Positions 35,041-43,399 of a stretch of DNA of 61,006 nucleotides are shown here, piece after piece. Position 1 is the first letter of the stretch; each line of letters opens with the position of its first letter. The DNA is taken from NCBI GenBank assembly GCA_937989565.1, contig CALKRM010000010.1, positions 1 to 61,006 of the forward strand. The letters run 5' to 3'. Made by a program: the position numbers and the translations under genes. The notes below the pieces were generated by a model. The model was not told the DNA's origin. It ran no database searches and saw only the letters and a program-made list of their open reading frames with translations. Origin of the DNA: an uncultured Candidatus Saccharibacteria bacterium. GTDB lineage: Bacteria; Patescibacteriota; Saccharimonadia; Saccharimonadales; Saccharimonadaceae.

Positions 35041-35556
35041 TTACAATGCAGCTTCGACTGCAGCCCAAGTTGCGTCAGGATTGTCTTCAGGGATGATAAT
35101 TGTAACTTGGTCGCCGACGTTAATTCGGAAGTAAGTTACGCTAGCAAGCAAAATACGATATTCGCGGCCAGAAGCCTCGACGTAGTAAATTCCGTCGTGT
35201 TGGACAAGTGTTCCGATGACTTGTTTTCGCGGCACAGGACCGATTTGCTTATAAATAAAGCTGCCGTCTTCAGCGATTGTCAATTTCATCAAGTCGCCCT
35301 CAACCAGCTTCGACTTTGAAGCGTAGTTGGCTGGGATTGGGTAATTTTTGCCATCAGGGCTGAGCATCATTTGTCCGTCAAATACGCCTTCGATAATCTT
35401 TCCTGTCACGTTATCTGACGAAGTTTTTGGCGTAACAACTTGACCATCATCGCCAATAATACTAATCAATAATTCTTTTGCGGCAGCTAAATTGGTTTCC
35501 GCCTCTTGAATAAGTGTCCTCAGACGCTTAATTTGCTTTTCTGGTAATTCAGACAT
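35041..35556 (-). CDS. Unknown conserved protein with OB-like core
   Basis: A 171-residue protein with an N-terminal coiled coil (about 1-32) and two beta-rich segments (VTGKIIEGVFDGQMM and KQVIGTLVQHDGIYYV), somewhat like the N-terminal coiled coil and OB domains of proteasomal ATPases, but with no ATPase module. AAGGAATT precedes the ATG. The next gene starts eight bases after its stop. Function unknown. Confidence 0.65.
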   Translation of the reverse strand: MSELPEKQIKRLRTLIQEAETNLAAAKELLISIIGDDGQVVTPKTSSDNVTGKIIEGVFDGQMMLSPDGKNYPIPANYASKSKLVEGDLMKLTIAEDGSFIYKQIGPVPRKQVIGTLVQHDGIYYVEASGREYRILLASVTYFRINVGDQVTIIIPEDNPDATWAAVEAAL

Positions 35557-35745
35557 GGTTCTCGCAATTCCTTTGTCTATTTTTTATAATACTTAACTAA
35601 TATATAGCATATCCTTACATTTATATCAAGCCGTGTCATCTAATTTTCTCTGATTTTCCACAGCGCTATAAGATATGGACGAAAAAGTGTTGCAAATTTT
35701 ACTCTTGAAATTGATGTGTGGTTCGTGATATTAAGATTGGCGACA

Positions 35746-35775
35746 TAAAAATCACCGCCCAGAGCGGACGGTGAT
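35746..35775 (-). terminator. Terminator of the rplJ-rplL operon
   Basis: ATCACCGTCC pairs with GGGCGGTGAT around GCTCT with TTTTTA after the stem on the minus strand. Confidence 0.8.
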
Positions 35776-35806
35776 TAAACGAAACAAATTGGCATTGTAT
35801 AACAAA

Positions 35807-36184
35807 TTATGAAAGCTCGACGGTAGCGCCAGCGTCTTCCAAGGTTTTCTTTGCAGCTTCAGCTTCGTCCTTAGAAACTTTTTCCTTGACTGGTGCTGGA
35901 GCGCCGTCAACGATAGCTTTTGCTTCACCTAGACCTAGGCCAGTGATTTCTTTAACAGCCTTGATGACTGCAACCTTCTGAGAGCCAGCGTCTTTCAAAG
36001 TAACTGTGAACTCAGTTTTTTCGTCAGCAGCGGCAGCGTCACCACCAGCAGCTGGACCAGCAACAGCGACAGCTGCAGCAGCTGGCTCGATGCCGTATTC
36101 TTCTTTAAGATGATTTTTCAATTCGTTAACTTCTAGAACTGTCAATTTTACAAGTTCTTCAGCCAATTTCTTAATATCAGCCAT
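35807..36184 (-). CDS. rplL: 50S ribosomal protein L7/L12
   Basis: A 125-residue stalk protein that recruits translation factors. N-terminal dimerisation helix (LAEELVKLTVLEVNELKNHL), alanine/glycine-rich hinge (about 35-55) and the conserved C-terminal domain with KTEFTVTLKDAGSQKVAVIK and GLGLGEAKAIVDGAP. A Shine-Dalgarno AGGAGA precedes the ATG. Follows rplJ. Confidence 0.97.
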   Translation of the reverse strand: MADIKKLAEELVKLTVLEVNELKNHLKEEYGIEPAAAAVAVAGPAAGGDAAAADEKTEFTVTLKDAGSQKVAVIKAVKEITGLGLGEAKAIVDGAPAPVKEKVSKDEAEAAKKTLEDAGATVELS

Positions 36185-36249
36185 TGATATTCTCCTTTAT
36201 TATTATATTGTTGCGATGATTGCAACGTTACTAGTGTTGATTGCTAAAC

Positions 36250-36774
36250 TTAAGCAGCAGCTTTGGCTTCGATGCCGTCCAAAAGTCCGTGCAAATTGCC
36301 GCCAAGCGCGTTGACTGTGTCGTGTACTGGTGATAGCAATTGTGATACCACTTGAGCAACGAGCTGGTCTTTGCTTGGTAGGCCTGCCAATGCTTTAACG
36401 TCAGCTTCGCTAATTGCCAAGCCTTCGCCTGAGAAGCCACCTGCAAGTTGTAATGCTGGATGTGTTTTTGCAAACGTGTCCAATACCTTTGCTGGCATAA
36501 CTTCATCTTCGGTGCTTACAGCGTAAACCAATTGACCAACCAATAAGCTGGTGTCGGTTTCTTTGTAAGTATCGATTTCCTGAAGAGCTACGCGTACCAA
36601 GCGGTTTTTAACAACCTTGATGGTAACGCCCGCTTCGCGAGCTGCCTTGCGTAGTTCTTGTAGGTCGGCAACGGTAAGGGTTTGATATCGAGCAAAAGCC
36701 GTACCCTTAGCGTCTTTTAATAGCTCTGTCAGTTCAGCAACCAAAGTTTGTTTTTTATCGCGTGAAATTGCCAT
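36250..36774 (-). CDS. rplJ: 50S ribosomal protein L10
   Basis: A 174-residue protein, the base of the L7/L12 stalk. N-terminal rRNA-binding domain with RDKKQTLVAELTELL and VTIKVVKNRLVRVAL, and C-terminal helix that holds L7/L12 dimers. AAAGGA precedes the ATG. Preceded by a structured leader typical for autoregulation by L10-L12. Confidence 0.96.
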   Translation of the reverse strand: MAISRDKKQTLVAELTELLKDAKGTAFARYQTLTVADLQELRKAAREAGVTIKVVKNRLVRVALQEIDTYKETDTSLLVGQLVYAVSTEDEVMPAKVLDTFAKTHPALQLAGGFSGEGLAISEADVKALAGLPSKDQLVAQVVSQLLSPVHDTVNALGGNLHGLLDGIEAKAAA

Positions 36775-36784
36775 AAAAATCCTT

Positions 36785-36960
36785 TCTTTGATTGAGTTAA
36801 TTTGTTATGTGCCAATTTGTTAACGTGCGGTAATGGAGAATCAAAAAACGTCTTTGATTCTCGCACTACCAAAGACGTCAAATAAAACTGTTAGTTTCAT
36901 CCCTCGGTGGCATTTTTATACTTGTTTTACGTCAAGTCGCCACTGTCTTTGGTAATGTTC
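36785..36960 (-). promoter_or_regulatory. L10 leader RNA (autoregulatory)
   Basis: The leader of rplJ-rplL. Two distant segments, TACCAAAGAC and GTCTTTGGTA (36945-36954 and 36867-36876), pair perfectly, and a second long stem GAGAATCAAA with TTTGATTCTC (about 36837-36863) lies downstream. This matches the shape of bacterial L10 leaders where excess L10-L12 represses translation. The promoter is TTGTTT, 17 bases, TACAAT (36967-36972). Confidence 0.65.
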
Positions 36961-37007
36961 CAGACCATTGTAGCAGAAATGACAACGAAAAACAAGAGTT
37001 ATGGTGA

Positions 37008-37334
37008 TTATTTTCCAGCCGATTCAATCGCCTTGTCTATCGCTTTTTTACCTAATCGTAATATTTCTCGGCGCTCATGCGCAGACTTTCCTCCTCGTAC
37101 TCCATATTCTGCCAATTTTGGATGATTAAGGGCGTCTTTCAAACATTGCTTTAAGACTGGACATTTTTGACACATATCCTTAGCTAGGCGGGTAGGCTCC
37201 GCTCTTAGTCCTCTTTTTGGATTATTTGGGTTTTCCTGAAAAAATAGGTAATCAGCTTCCTTGGCGGGTAGTTTAGCGCATTCGGCGCCACCTCGCCAAT
37301 AGTCGCCTAAATATGAATTATGTGATTCTGGCAT
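37008..37334 (-). CDS. whiB: WhiB-family iron-sulfur regulator
   Basis: A 108-residue protein with the four cluster cysteines Cys19, Cys55, Cys58 and Cys64 (C-X35-C-X2-C-X5-C), the flanking WRGGAEC and CPVLKQCLKDAL, and the turn YGVRGGKSAHERRE before a basic C-terminus. WhiB proteins bind a [4Fe-4S] cluster and sigma factor region 4 and were long known from Actinobacteria and their phages. A TAAAAT six bases before the ATG indicates leaderless expression. Located between L10 and the adhesin. Confidence 0.9.
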   Translation of the reverse strand: MPESHNSYLGDYWRGGAECAKLPAKEADYLFFQENPNNPKRGLRAEPTRLAKDMCQKCPVLKQCLKDALNHPKLAEYGVRGGKSAHERREILRLGKKAIDKAIESAGK

Positions 37335-37392
37335 TCTGATATTTTACAATAATAACGTAATAAAATCAATAGGTGTCTATGTCTAGCCAAAG

Positions 37393-37419
37393 AGAAAACC
37401 CGCTCCGTGGTGGAGCGGG
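37393..37419 (-). terminator. Terminator after the LAKTG adhesin gene
   Basis: CCCGCTCC pairs with GGAGCGGG around ACCAC, followed by TTTTCTCT on the minus strand. A second hairpin AGGGGTG/CACCCCT lies nearer the stop at 37467-37497. Confidence 0.8.
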
Positions 37420-37509
37420 CGGGCGAACCTTCTCTCTGTATCTTTCTGTATCTGAGTTCTCTGTCGAGGGGTGCTAGTCGATTAAACTAACACCCCTCAA
37501 CGAGATATG

Positions 37510-39039
37510 TTACCTCTCCGAGTGCGCTGCCTGGCGGCGACGCGCTCGGAGGACGAGACCTCCGACAGTCAGGAACACGATCGCTAGTGCAATCGCGCCT
37601 CCTTCGGTGCCGGTCTTCGCCAGCTTCTCAGGGTTGTCTGCGCTGCTGGGCTGCGGGCTCGGTTCCGGAAGAGGAACTAAGCTCGTAGAACTCTTAGCTG
37701 CCGACGGGCTCGGGATCGTAGACGCCGACGGTGTCGGCTTTGGAATACGAGTCGCCGACGGGGTCGGCGTTGGCGTCGGAGTTGGAGCCGCGGTTGGACT
37801 CGGGACGGAAGTCGGAGTCGCCGATGGTGTCGGCGTCGGACTCGGGGTTGGAGCCGGAGTCGTTGGCTTGGGCGTCGGAGTCGGTTCCGGGGTTGGAGCC
37901 GGAGATGCTGACGGGCTCGGACTCGGTGATGCCGATGGCGTCACAGGCGTTGGAGTCGGTGTCGGACTTGGTGCGGGATCGAACCCTGCACCGCCTCCAG
38001 ATTCCTTCCTCGTCACTTTCGTGCTGGTCACCCAAGTCTTTCCTTGGGAATTGAATGTCACCTCATCGGTCCACGGACCCTTGTCCGCGGGATCGATGTT
38101 TATGAGAATATTGACCCTGGCCTTCTCGCCTTTGTTCAATACGATCTTGAAAACTGCTTTTTCGCTGTCGCAGCTTTCAATCGTAACGTCAATGAATCTC
38201 GCGTACATCGGCTGGCCCCAGGGGCCAGCCGATGAGTAGACTCCTGCCGACCCCACTGTGGGATCCGGACAGGCGAAGTCCTGACCAGGTGATGTGGATT
38301 TGTCTGTGAAGACAAATTCCTGACCGTCTTCTTGCGCCGTTGGGGTAACGACAGTAACTGTCATATACCACGGCTTAAGAGGATCGACTGCCCCCCACTT
38401 AGCAGGGCTCTCTCCCAACTTACTGCAGTTGGGACACGTCCCAACTGTAATGGGAGTCCGGCGAACGATGCCGCCGATGTTCCATTCCAGTTCCCGGGTT
38501 TCTCCGGGAACCAGGGTGCTCTCCATATGCACCTTCCACCAGGCCGAGGCCTGGAAGTGGTGCTTGGAGCTGTCTTCCACCGCGGAGGTCAGTACGACCT
38601 TCACCGTGTGGTCGGAGTTATAGGTGGCGTATCCGACGATTACCCCTTCCGGGGTCTTCATCGGGACTGGCGCAAAGTCACCATCCGTACCGAGCTCGGT
38701 CGGCACAGAAATGGTGATGCTATCGCCTTCACAGTGACCCTCTTCAAGGGCTAATGAGAATCCGAATTCGACCGCCTCATAGGCGGTGAATTCATGCGAA
38801 CCATCAGTCGTCCTGATGTATTGGTCCGTGATTTCCTCAGCCGAAATCGGCCGAGAGTGGCAGTTGCTGCCGGCAGCGGCGTTAGACGCCACTGCGACAC
38901 CAGATGGCTGCTGGGCACTGATAGCCGCCGGAACGGCTCCGGACACTCCTCCAAAGAGGAGTACCATGAGAACCGCGACGATGGCCGTCACGATTGGGAC
39001 CCGTAACGGAGTCCCGATGCGATTATGCACCTCTCGCAT
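37510..39039 (-). CDS. LAKTG-anchored surface adhesin, GC-rich
   Basis: A 509-residue cell-wall protein. Signal peptide (about 1-38 with a long hydrophobic core), two Ig-like adhesive domains (about 50-190 and 195-345, in the style of DEv-IgG folds of MSCRAMM adhesins), a Pro/Thr/Ser-rich repeat stalk (about 355-465), then LAKTG near residue 473, a membrane helix and an RARRRQ tail. The LAxTG signal suits class E sortases of Actinobacteria, unlike the LPKTG protein at 26 kb. The gene is far GC-richer than its surroundings, pointing to transfer, perhaps from an actinobacterial host. A leader of about 100 bases precedes it. Confidence 0.9.
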   Translation of the reverse strand: MREVHNRIGTPLRVPIVTAIVAVLMVLLFGGVSGAVPAAISAQQPSGVAVASNAAAGSNCHSRPISAEEITDQYIRTTDGSHEFTAYEAVEFGFSLALEEGHCEGDSITISVPTELGTDGDFAPVPMKTPEGVIVGYATYNSDHTVKVVLTSAVEDSSKHHFQASAWWKVHMESTLVPGETRELEWNIGGIVRRTPITVGTCPNCSKLGESPAKWGAVDPLKPWYMTVTVVTPTAQEDGQEFVFTDKSTSPGQDFACPDPTVGSAGVYSSAGPWGQPMYARFIDVTIESCDSEKAVFKIVLNKGEKARVNILINIDPADKGPWTDEVTFNSQGKTWVTSTKVTRKESGGGAGFDPAPSPTPTPTPVTPSASPSPSPSASPAPTPEPTPTPKPTTPAPTPSPTPTPSATPTSVPSPTAAPTPTPTPTPSATRIPKPTPSASTIPSPSAAKSSTSLVPLPEPSPQPSSADNPEKLAKTGTEGGAIALAIVFLTVGGLVLRARRRQAAHSER

Positions 39040-39239
39040 CCTTTCTCTATTGTGAATGATCTAGATACAGATGTACAGATGTTAAGGTTCTTTTATCCAG
39101 CCTGGCTGGAAATCAAGAACTCACTTGAACATCAGCATCTAGGCGGACTTTACTATTTTATCATAAAAAATGAAAAATGCAATAGTAACACAAAAATCCC
39201 GCCAGAATCGACGGGATTTAATTGGCTGAAACGTAAAGA

Positions 39240-40247
39240 TTACAGAGAGTTCTCTACTTTAATGCCAGGGCCCATAGTTGTGGCAATTGCGATGCTCTTA
39301 ACGTAAACACCCTTTAAGCTGGATGGCTTTTGGGAGTTCAAACTGGTTAAGAATGCGCGTGCGTTTTCTGACAATTTTTCAGCGCCGAATGATACCTTGC
39401 CGATTGACAAGTGAACGATAGCTTGCTTATCAACGCGGTATTCAACTTTTCCGGCTTTTGCTTCAGAAACGGCTTTAGCGACGTCAGTAGCGACAGTGCC
39501 AGACTTTGGATTTGGCATCAAACCGCGTGGGCCAAGCAAACGTGCGTACTTACCAAGCTTTGGCATGTACTGTGGAGTTGCGACCAAAATGTCGAAGTTC
39601 AATTCTTCCTTATCTAATTGGCTTAGGAATTCTTCATCACCGATGATGTCAGCGCCAGCTTTTTTAGCGGCAGCGTGTTCTGATTCTGGTGCAAAAACAG
39701 CAACGCGAACATCCTTACCCGTACCGTGTGGCAATGCTACAGTTGAGCGAATGTTTTGGTCAGCTTGACGTGGGTCAACGCCTAGGCGGATGTGGATTTC
39801 AACGCTAGCGTCGAATTTGACTAGGCTGGTTTCAGTAGCCAATTTCAAAGCTTCGTCTAAGCTGTACAATTTGTTCTTCTCAACGTTTTTTGCAGCGTCT
39901 TGATATTTTTTACCGCGGCGCTCCAAGCGTGGACGAGTAACTGGCTTTGGACCTTTCTTTACGTGAGCTTCAGCGTCGTCTGATCGTGGAGTAGTGTCGC
40001 CAGCTTCCTTGCGAGCTTCCTTCTCTGCTTTTTCAGCGGCTTCGTCAAGAGCTTTTTGGCTGCGTTTGCCAGATTTAGCGACAGTAGCTTCGCGCTCAGC
40101 AACAACGTCTTTGTCTTTGTTGTCGTGAGATTTGCTTGCGTCTGTAGCTTCTGCAATTGCTGCTTCAATTTCAGCGATTGTGTTTTTTTCGCTGACTGAT
40201 AGTTTTAATTCTGCTGCTTTTTCTAGCAACTCGGCTTTCTTTGCCAT
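39240..40247 (-). CDS. rplA: 50S ribosomal protein L1 with N-terminal extension
   Basis: A 335-residue L1; typical L1 is about 230. The L1 fold starts near residue 112 (GKKYQDAAKNVEKNKLYSLDEA) and contains GTGKDVRVAVFAPE and LLGPRGLMPNPKSGTV. The first 40 residues resemble a SAP/HeH-like helix-extension-helix module (LLEKAAELKLSVSEKNTIAE) followed by a charged linker; this may add nucleic acid binding. AAAGGA precedes the ATG. It is not adjacent to rplK, which lies 2.7 kb away. Confidence 0.95.
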   Translation of the reverse strand: MAKKAELLEKAAELKLSVSEKNTIAEIEAAIAEATDASKSHDNKDKDVVAEREATVAKSGKRSQKALDEAAEKAEKEARKEAGDTTPRSDDAEAHVKKGPKPVTRPRLERRGKKYQDAAKNVEKNKLYSLDEALKLATETSLVKFDASVEIHIRLGVDPRQADQNIRSTVALPHGTGKDVRVAVFAPESEHAAAKKAGADIIGDEEFLSQLDKEELNFDILVATPQYMPKLGKYARLLGPRGLMPNPKSGTVATDVAKAVSEAKAGKVEYRVDKQAIVHLSIGKVSFGAEKLSENARAFLTSLNSQKPSSLKGVYVKSIAIATTMGPGIKVENSL

Positions 40248-40331
40248 AATAATCCTTTCTGTGGTGCGAACGGCAATTTGTCATCTTAACAAATCAGCCT
40301 CCCAACATTGATTGATAATGTTGAAATTATA
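40248..40331 (-). promoter_or_regulatory. rplA promoter and leader
   Basis: TATAAT on the minus strand (40326-40331) is followed by a leader of about 75 bases with GGGAGGCTGATTTGTTAAG and the stem AATTTGTC/GACAAATT, possibly an L1 autoregulation site. The operator assignment is tentative. Confidence 0.35.
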
Positions 40332-40396
40332 CCATATTTTTAGAGATTGAGGCAAATGTTTGATTTTATGGAGAAGAATTGTATAATATTTGTACT

Positions 40397-40897
40397 ATGA
40401 GTGAAGTTTTAAGTAGACCAGATGATAATTTTGAGAAAATATTTGAGGGAATGGTACGTGGAGTTACTCCGTCTTGGGAGAAGGAAGATGACGATATATC
40501 CGTCCCGGAACAATGTAAATATTGCCCGATAGCAACGGCGGCGCTACGTAAATTTAATGAATATAAGAAAGCAGTAGGCGAACTCCTGAGAATGGCGTCG
40601 GCGGAAGAGGAGGAAATCGTAGTAGTTAACATGCTTACCGGTGAAAGATTGTCTGAAGGAGCTACTGATCGTGTTTGTGAAATAACTGGTGAAAAGTTAA
40701 ACGAGTTGGATAAAATAAAAGAAGAAATCGTAAGGCTTACTAATGAATGCGAAGGACCTTTTGTTCTTGTGGGGTATGATGGTTCTCGGGTTGTGAGCGT
40801 CACTACGTGTGGTAGTTCTGAAATGTTTAAGACAGGTCTGAATCCGCAATATGAGCTAGTGAGAGTACAGCGCTACCAGGAGGAAAATAAAGATTAA
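40397..40897 (+). CDS. Unknown accessory protein with paired cysteines
   Basis: A 166-residue soluble protein with a CKYCPIATAA motif near residue 37 and three further cysteines, without recognised domain. TATAAT lies nine bases before ATG 40397, which favours this start over the ATG at 40379. It is followed at a distance of about 30 bases by eno, which has its own -10 box. Acidic and mostly helical. Confidence 0.6.
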   Translation: MSEVLSRPDDNFEKIFEGMVRGVTPSWEKEDDDISVPEQCKYCPIATAALRKFNEYKKAVGELLRMASAEEEEIVVVNMLTGERLSEGATDRVCEITGEKLNELDKIKEEIVRLTNECEGPFVLVGYDGSRVVSVTTCGSSEMFKTGLNPQYELVRVQRYQEENKD

Positions 40898-40930
40898 CAT
40901 ATAATTGCTGTTTTTGATAAAATAGTAATT

Positions 40931-42211
40931 ATGGATATAACAATTACAAACATACAAGCAAGGCAAATTTTAGATTCGCGTGGAAATCCGACGGTTGAAG
41001 CGGACGTGACTTTGAGCGATGGTTCGTTCGGTCGTGCGGCTGTTCCCTCTGGCGCAAGCACTGGCTCTTTCGAGGCTGTTGAGCTTCGGGACGGCGAGTT
41101 GGCGTTTGGCGGTAAAGGCGTGCTTCGTGCGGTCGAAAATGTCAATGGTGAGATTACGCAGGCTTTGAAGGGGTCTAATCCGTTTGATCAGGCCGCAATT
41201 GATGAAAAAATGAAGAGTCTGGACGGTACGCCGAATAAGGCGCGCTTGGGTGCGAATGCTATTTTGGCGGTGTCGCTGGCTGTAGCGAAAGCTGCTGCTA
41301 AGTCGCGTGGCGTGGAGTTATATCAATATGTCAATAGCTTGGCTGGAAATCCTACAATGTGCCTGCCGATGCCGATGATCAACGTGATGAACGGCGGTCA
41401 GCATGCATTGGGCGCGACTGATTTTCAGGAATATATGATTATCCCAACTAGCGCGGCAACTTTTGCGGACGCGGTTCGAATGAGTGCGGAAGTTTTTCAC
41501 GCGTTGGCAAAAATCCTGAAAGACGAAGGCTATCCTACAACGGTTGGCGATGAGGGTGGTTACGCTCCTCATGTCAGGAATGGTAATATGGAGCCTATTT
41601 TGTTGCTATCTCGCGCCATCGAGCAGGCTGGCTATAAATTAGGCGTGGACTTTGGTTTTGCGCTGGACGTCGCGGCGAGCGAACTTTATAAGGACGGCAA
41701 ATATAACTTGGCGACTGAACACCGAATTCTGTCGGCTGACGAAATGATTCGCACGTATAAAGCCCTGTTGGAGCGCGTCCCTGTTCTCTCGATTGAGGAT
41801 GGATTGAACGAAGAAGCCTGGGAAGATTGGGAGAAAATGACGGCTGATTTGGGCAATTTTGCGCAATTGGTTGGCGACGATCTTTTGGTGACGAATGTCG
41901 AGCGATTGAAGCGCGGAATTGAAGAAAAGGCTGGCAATGCGATCTTAATCAAGCCGAACCAAATTGGTACGTTGACCGAGACAATTCAGGCTGTTTTGAT
42001 GGCGAAGAATGCTGGCTGGAATACGGTGATGAGCCACCGATCTGGCGAGACGGAGGACGTAACGATTTCTCATTTGGCGGTCGGTTTGGGTACGGGTCAA
42101 ATTAAGACTGGCTCGATGTCGCGGTCAGAGCGAATTGCTAAGTATAACGAGCTGCTGAGAATTGCGGAAAAGCGCCCAGATTTGGAGATTGCACATCCGT
42201 TTGTGAAGTAA
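40931..42211 (+). CDS. eno: Enolase
   Basis: A 426-residue enolase converting 2-phosphoglycerate to phosphoenolpyruvate. Signatures: ARQILDSRGNPTVEADV, the loop VPSGASTGSFEAVELRDG, the metal ligand segment LSIEDGLNEEAWEDW and LIKPNQIGTLTETI, and the MSHRSGETEDVTI motif. TAAAAT lies seven bases before the ATG (leaderless). A terminator follows at once. It separates rplA from rplK. Confidence 0.97.
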   Translation: MDITITNIQARQILDSRGNPTVEADVTLSDGSFGRAAVPSGASTGSFEAVELRDGELAFGGKGVLRAVENVNGEITQALKGSNPFDQAAIDEKMKSLDGTPNKARLGANAILAVSLAVAKAAAKSRGVELYQYVNSLAGNPTMCLPMPMINVMNGGQHALGATDFQEYMIIPTSAATFADAVRMSAEVFHALAKILKDEGYPTTVGDEGGYAPHVRNGNMEPILLLSRAIEQAGYKLGVDFGFALDVAASELYKDGKYNLATEHRILSADEMIRTYKALLERVPVLSIEDGLNEEAWEDWEKMTADLGNFAQLVGDDLLVTNVERLKRGIEEKAGNAILIKPNQIGTLTETIQAVLMAKNAGWNTVMSHRSGETEDVTISHLAVGLGTGQIKTGSMSRSERIAKYNELLRIAEKRPDLEIAHPFVK

Positions 42212-42222
42212 CTCGCGCAAAA

Positions 42223-42256
42223 AGACTTCCCCGTAATTCAGAGGAAGTCTTTTTTA
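42223..42256 (+). terminator. Terminator of eno
   Basis: AGACTTCC pairs with GGAAGTCT and is followed by TTTTTT. Confidence 0.9.
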
Positions 42257-42285
42257 TTTGGCGATTTTTGGCAATTTTCCGAGGA

Positions 42286-42843
42286 TTATCTTCTTAAAAA
42301 CTCAATCTCCCCACCCTCATTGATTCGGACAATTTGCGACGGTTGAGCGTCGGCGACTTCTCCAGAATCGACATAAATCGACACTAATTCATGAAAGTAA
42401 TTTATCGCTTCAGTGATGTTTTTTGCTGGTTCTTCTCCCGACGGATTTGCACTGGGCGCGACCAAAAGACCGACGGTTCGAATTAACTCTGCCAACGGAG
42501 ATTCTGGCACAACTCTGAATGCCAATGTTCCGCCGTTCCTCGGAAGATGTGGCAGAAAATTAGGACTCACTTTGGTGACGATTGTTGTTGGTCTATTTTT
42601 GGAGATTTCTTGATATTTGCGTTTGATCGACGGCGCAAGATGAGGAATGTCGTCAATATTTGCAACTAAAATAATGACTGGATTATCCAAAGGGCGCCGC
42701 TTAACTTCGTATAATTTCTCGACGGCTTTTTTTGAATTGGCAGCGGCTAATATTCCGTAAATCGTGTCAGTTTTGGCAATTATCAATTGCTCGTTCTGAA
42801 GCGCGGAAATTACACTGTCATCTAAAATATTCTTCACAATCAT
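42286..42843 (-). CDS. tsaC: Sua5/YciO/YrdC-family threonylcarbamoyl-AMP synthase
   Basis: A 185-residue protein making threonylcarbamoyl-AMP for the t6A tRNA modification. The core KTDTIYGILAAANSKKAVEK, KRRPLDNPVIILV, and LAFRVVPESPLAELIRTVG are visible. It matches the short YrdC form without the Sua5 C-terminal domain. It lies after rplK and its terminator; no clear -10 box with leaderless spacing was seen. Confidence 0.85.
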   Translation of the reverse strand: MIVKNILDDSVISALQNEQLIIAKTDTIYGILAAANSKKAVEKLYEVKRRPLDNPVIILVANIDDIPHLAPSIKRKYQEISKNRPTTIVTKVSPNFLPHLPRNGGTLAFRVVPESPLAELIRTVGLLVAPSANPSGEEPAKNITEAINYFHELVSIYVDSGEVADAQPSQIVRINEGGEIEFLRR

Positions 42844-42856
42844 TTATTACATCTTC

Positions 42857-42888
42857 CCATAAAATAACCCCGAGAAGTCCGGGGCTAT
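42857..42888 (-). terminator. Terminator after rplK
   Basis: TAGCCCCG pairs with CGGGGTTA with TTTTATGG after it on the minus strand. Confidence 0.75.
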
Positions 42889-42907
42889 TTGCTAAAAGCT
42901 CTGTAGA

Positions 42908-43333
42908 CTAGTCGACGACTTCAACGCCCATTGAGCGTGCTGATCCGGCGATAACTTTCATTGCGCCTTCGATGTCGATTGCGTTCAATTGATCTTTTTT
43001 CGCCTCAGCGATTTCTTGCAATTGTGCGCGAGTAATCTTACCAACCTTGTCTGAGTGTGGCTTGCCGCTACCTTTTTGGATTCCAGCTTTTTCACGAATC
43101 ATATCGTCAACTGGTTGACCAAGTGAGTTCCAAGTAAATGTTCGGTCTTCGTAAACTTGGATGTGAACAATTACGTCCTTACCCATCATGTCTTTTGTAG
43201 CGTCATTGAATGGATTAATGAAATCCATCATGTTTAGTCCCCACTGACCAAGCGTTGATCCCACTGGAGGACCTGCTGTTGCTCGACCGGCTGGAATGCG
43301 TAATTTCAAATTACCAATAATTTTCTTTGCCAT
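42908..43333 (-). CDS. rplK: 50S ribosomal protein L11
   Basis: A 141-residue L11, base of the GTPase-associated centre. Characteristic LRIPAGRATAGPPVGSTLGQ with the conserved PPVGxxLGQ motif, and the C-terminal rRNA-binding domain ending with GSARSMGVEVVD. The promoter is TTGCAA, 17 bases, TATAAT, within the gap after nusG. AAGGAAG precedes the ATG. Confidence 0.97.
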   Translation of the reverse strand: MAKKIIGNLKLRIPAGRATAGPPVGSTLGQWGLNMMDFINPFNDATKDMMGKDVIVHIQVYEDRTFTWNSLGQPVDDMIREKAGIQKGSGKPHSDKVGKITRAQLQEIAEAKKDQLNAIDIEGAMKVIAGSARSMGVEVVD

Positions 43334-43399
43334 AGTTCTTCCTTATAGTTTGTAGTGCGTAACTCGAATATTATATCGAAAAATGCTTAAAATTGCAAG

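Noticed and set aside
37607..38239. Long plus-strand frame opposite the adhesin, Gly/Val repetitive
   Set aside because: It is the mirror of the Pro/Thr/Ser stalk codons; no ribosome site or promoter.
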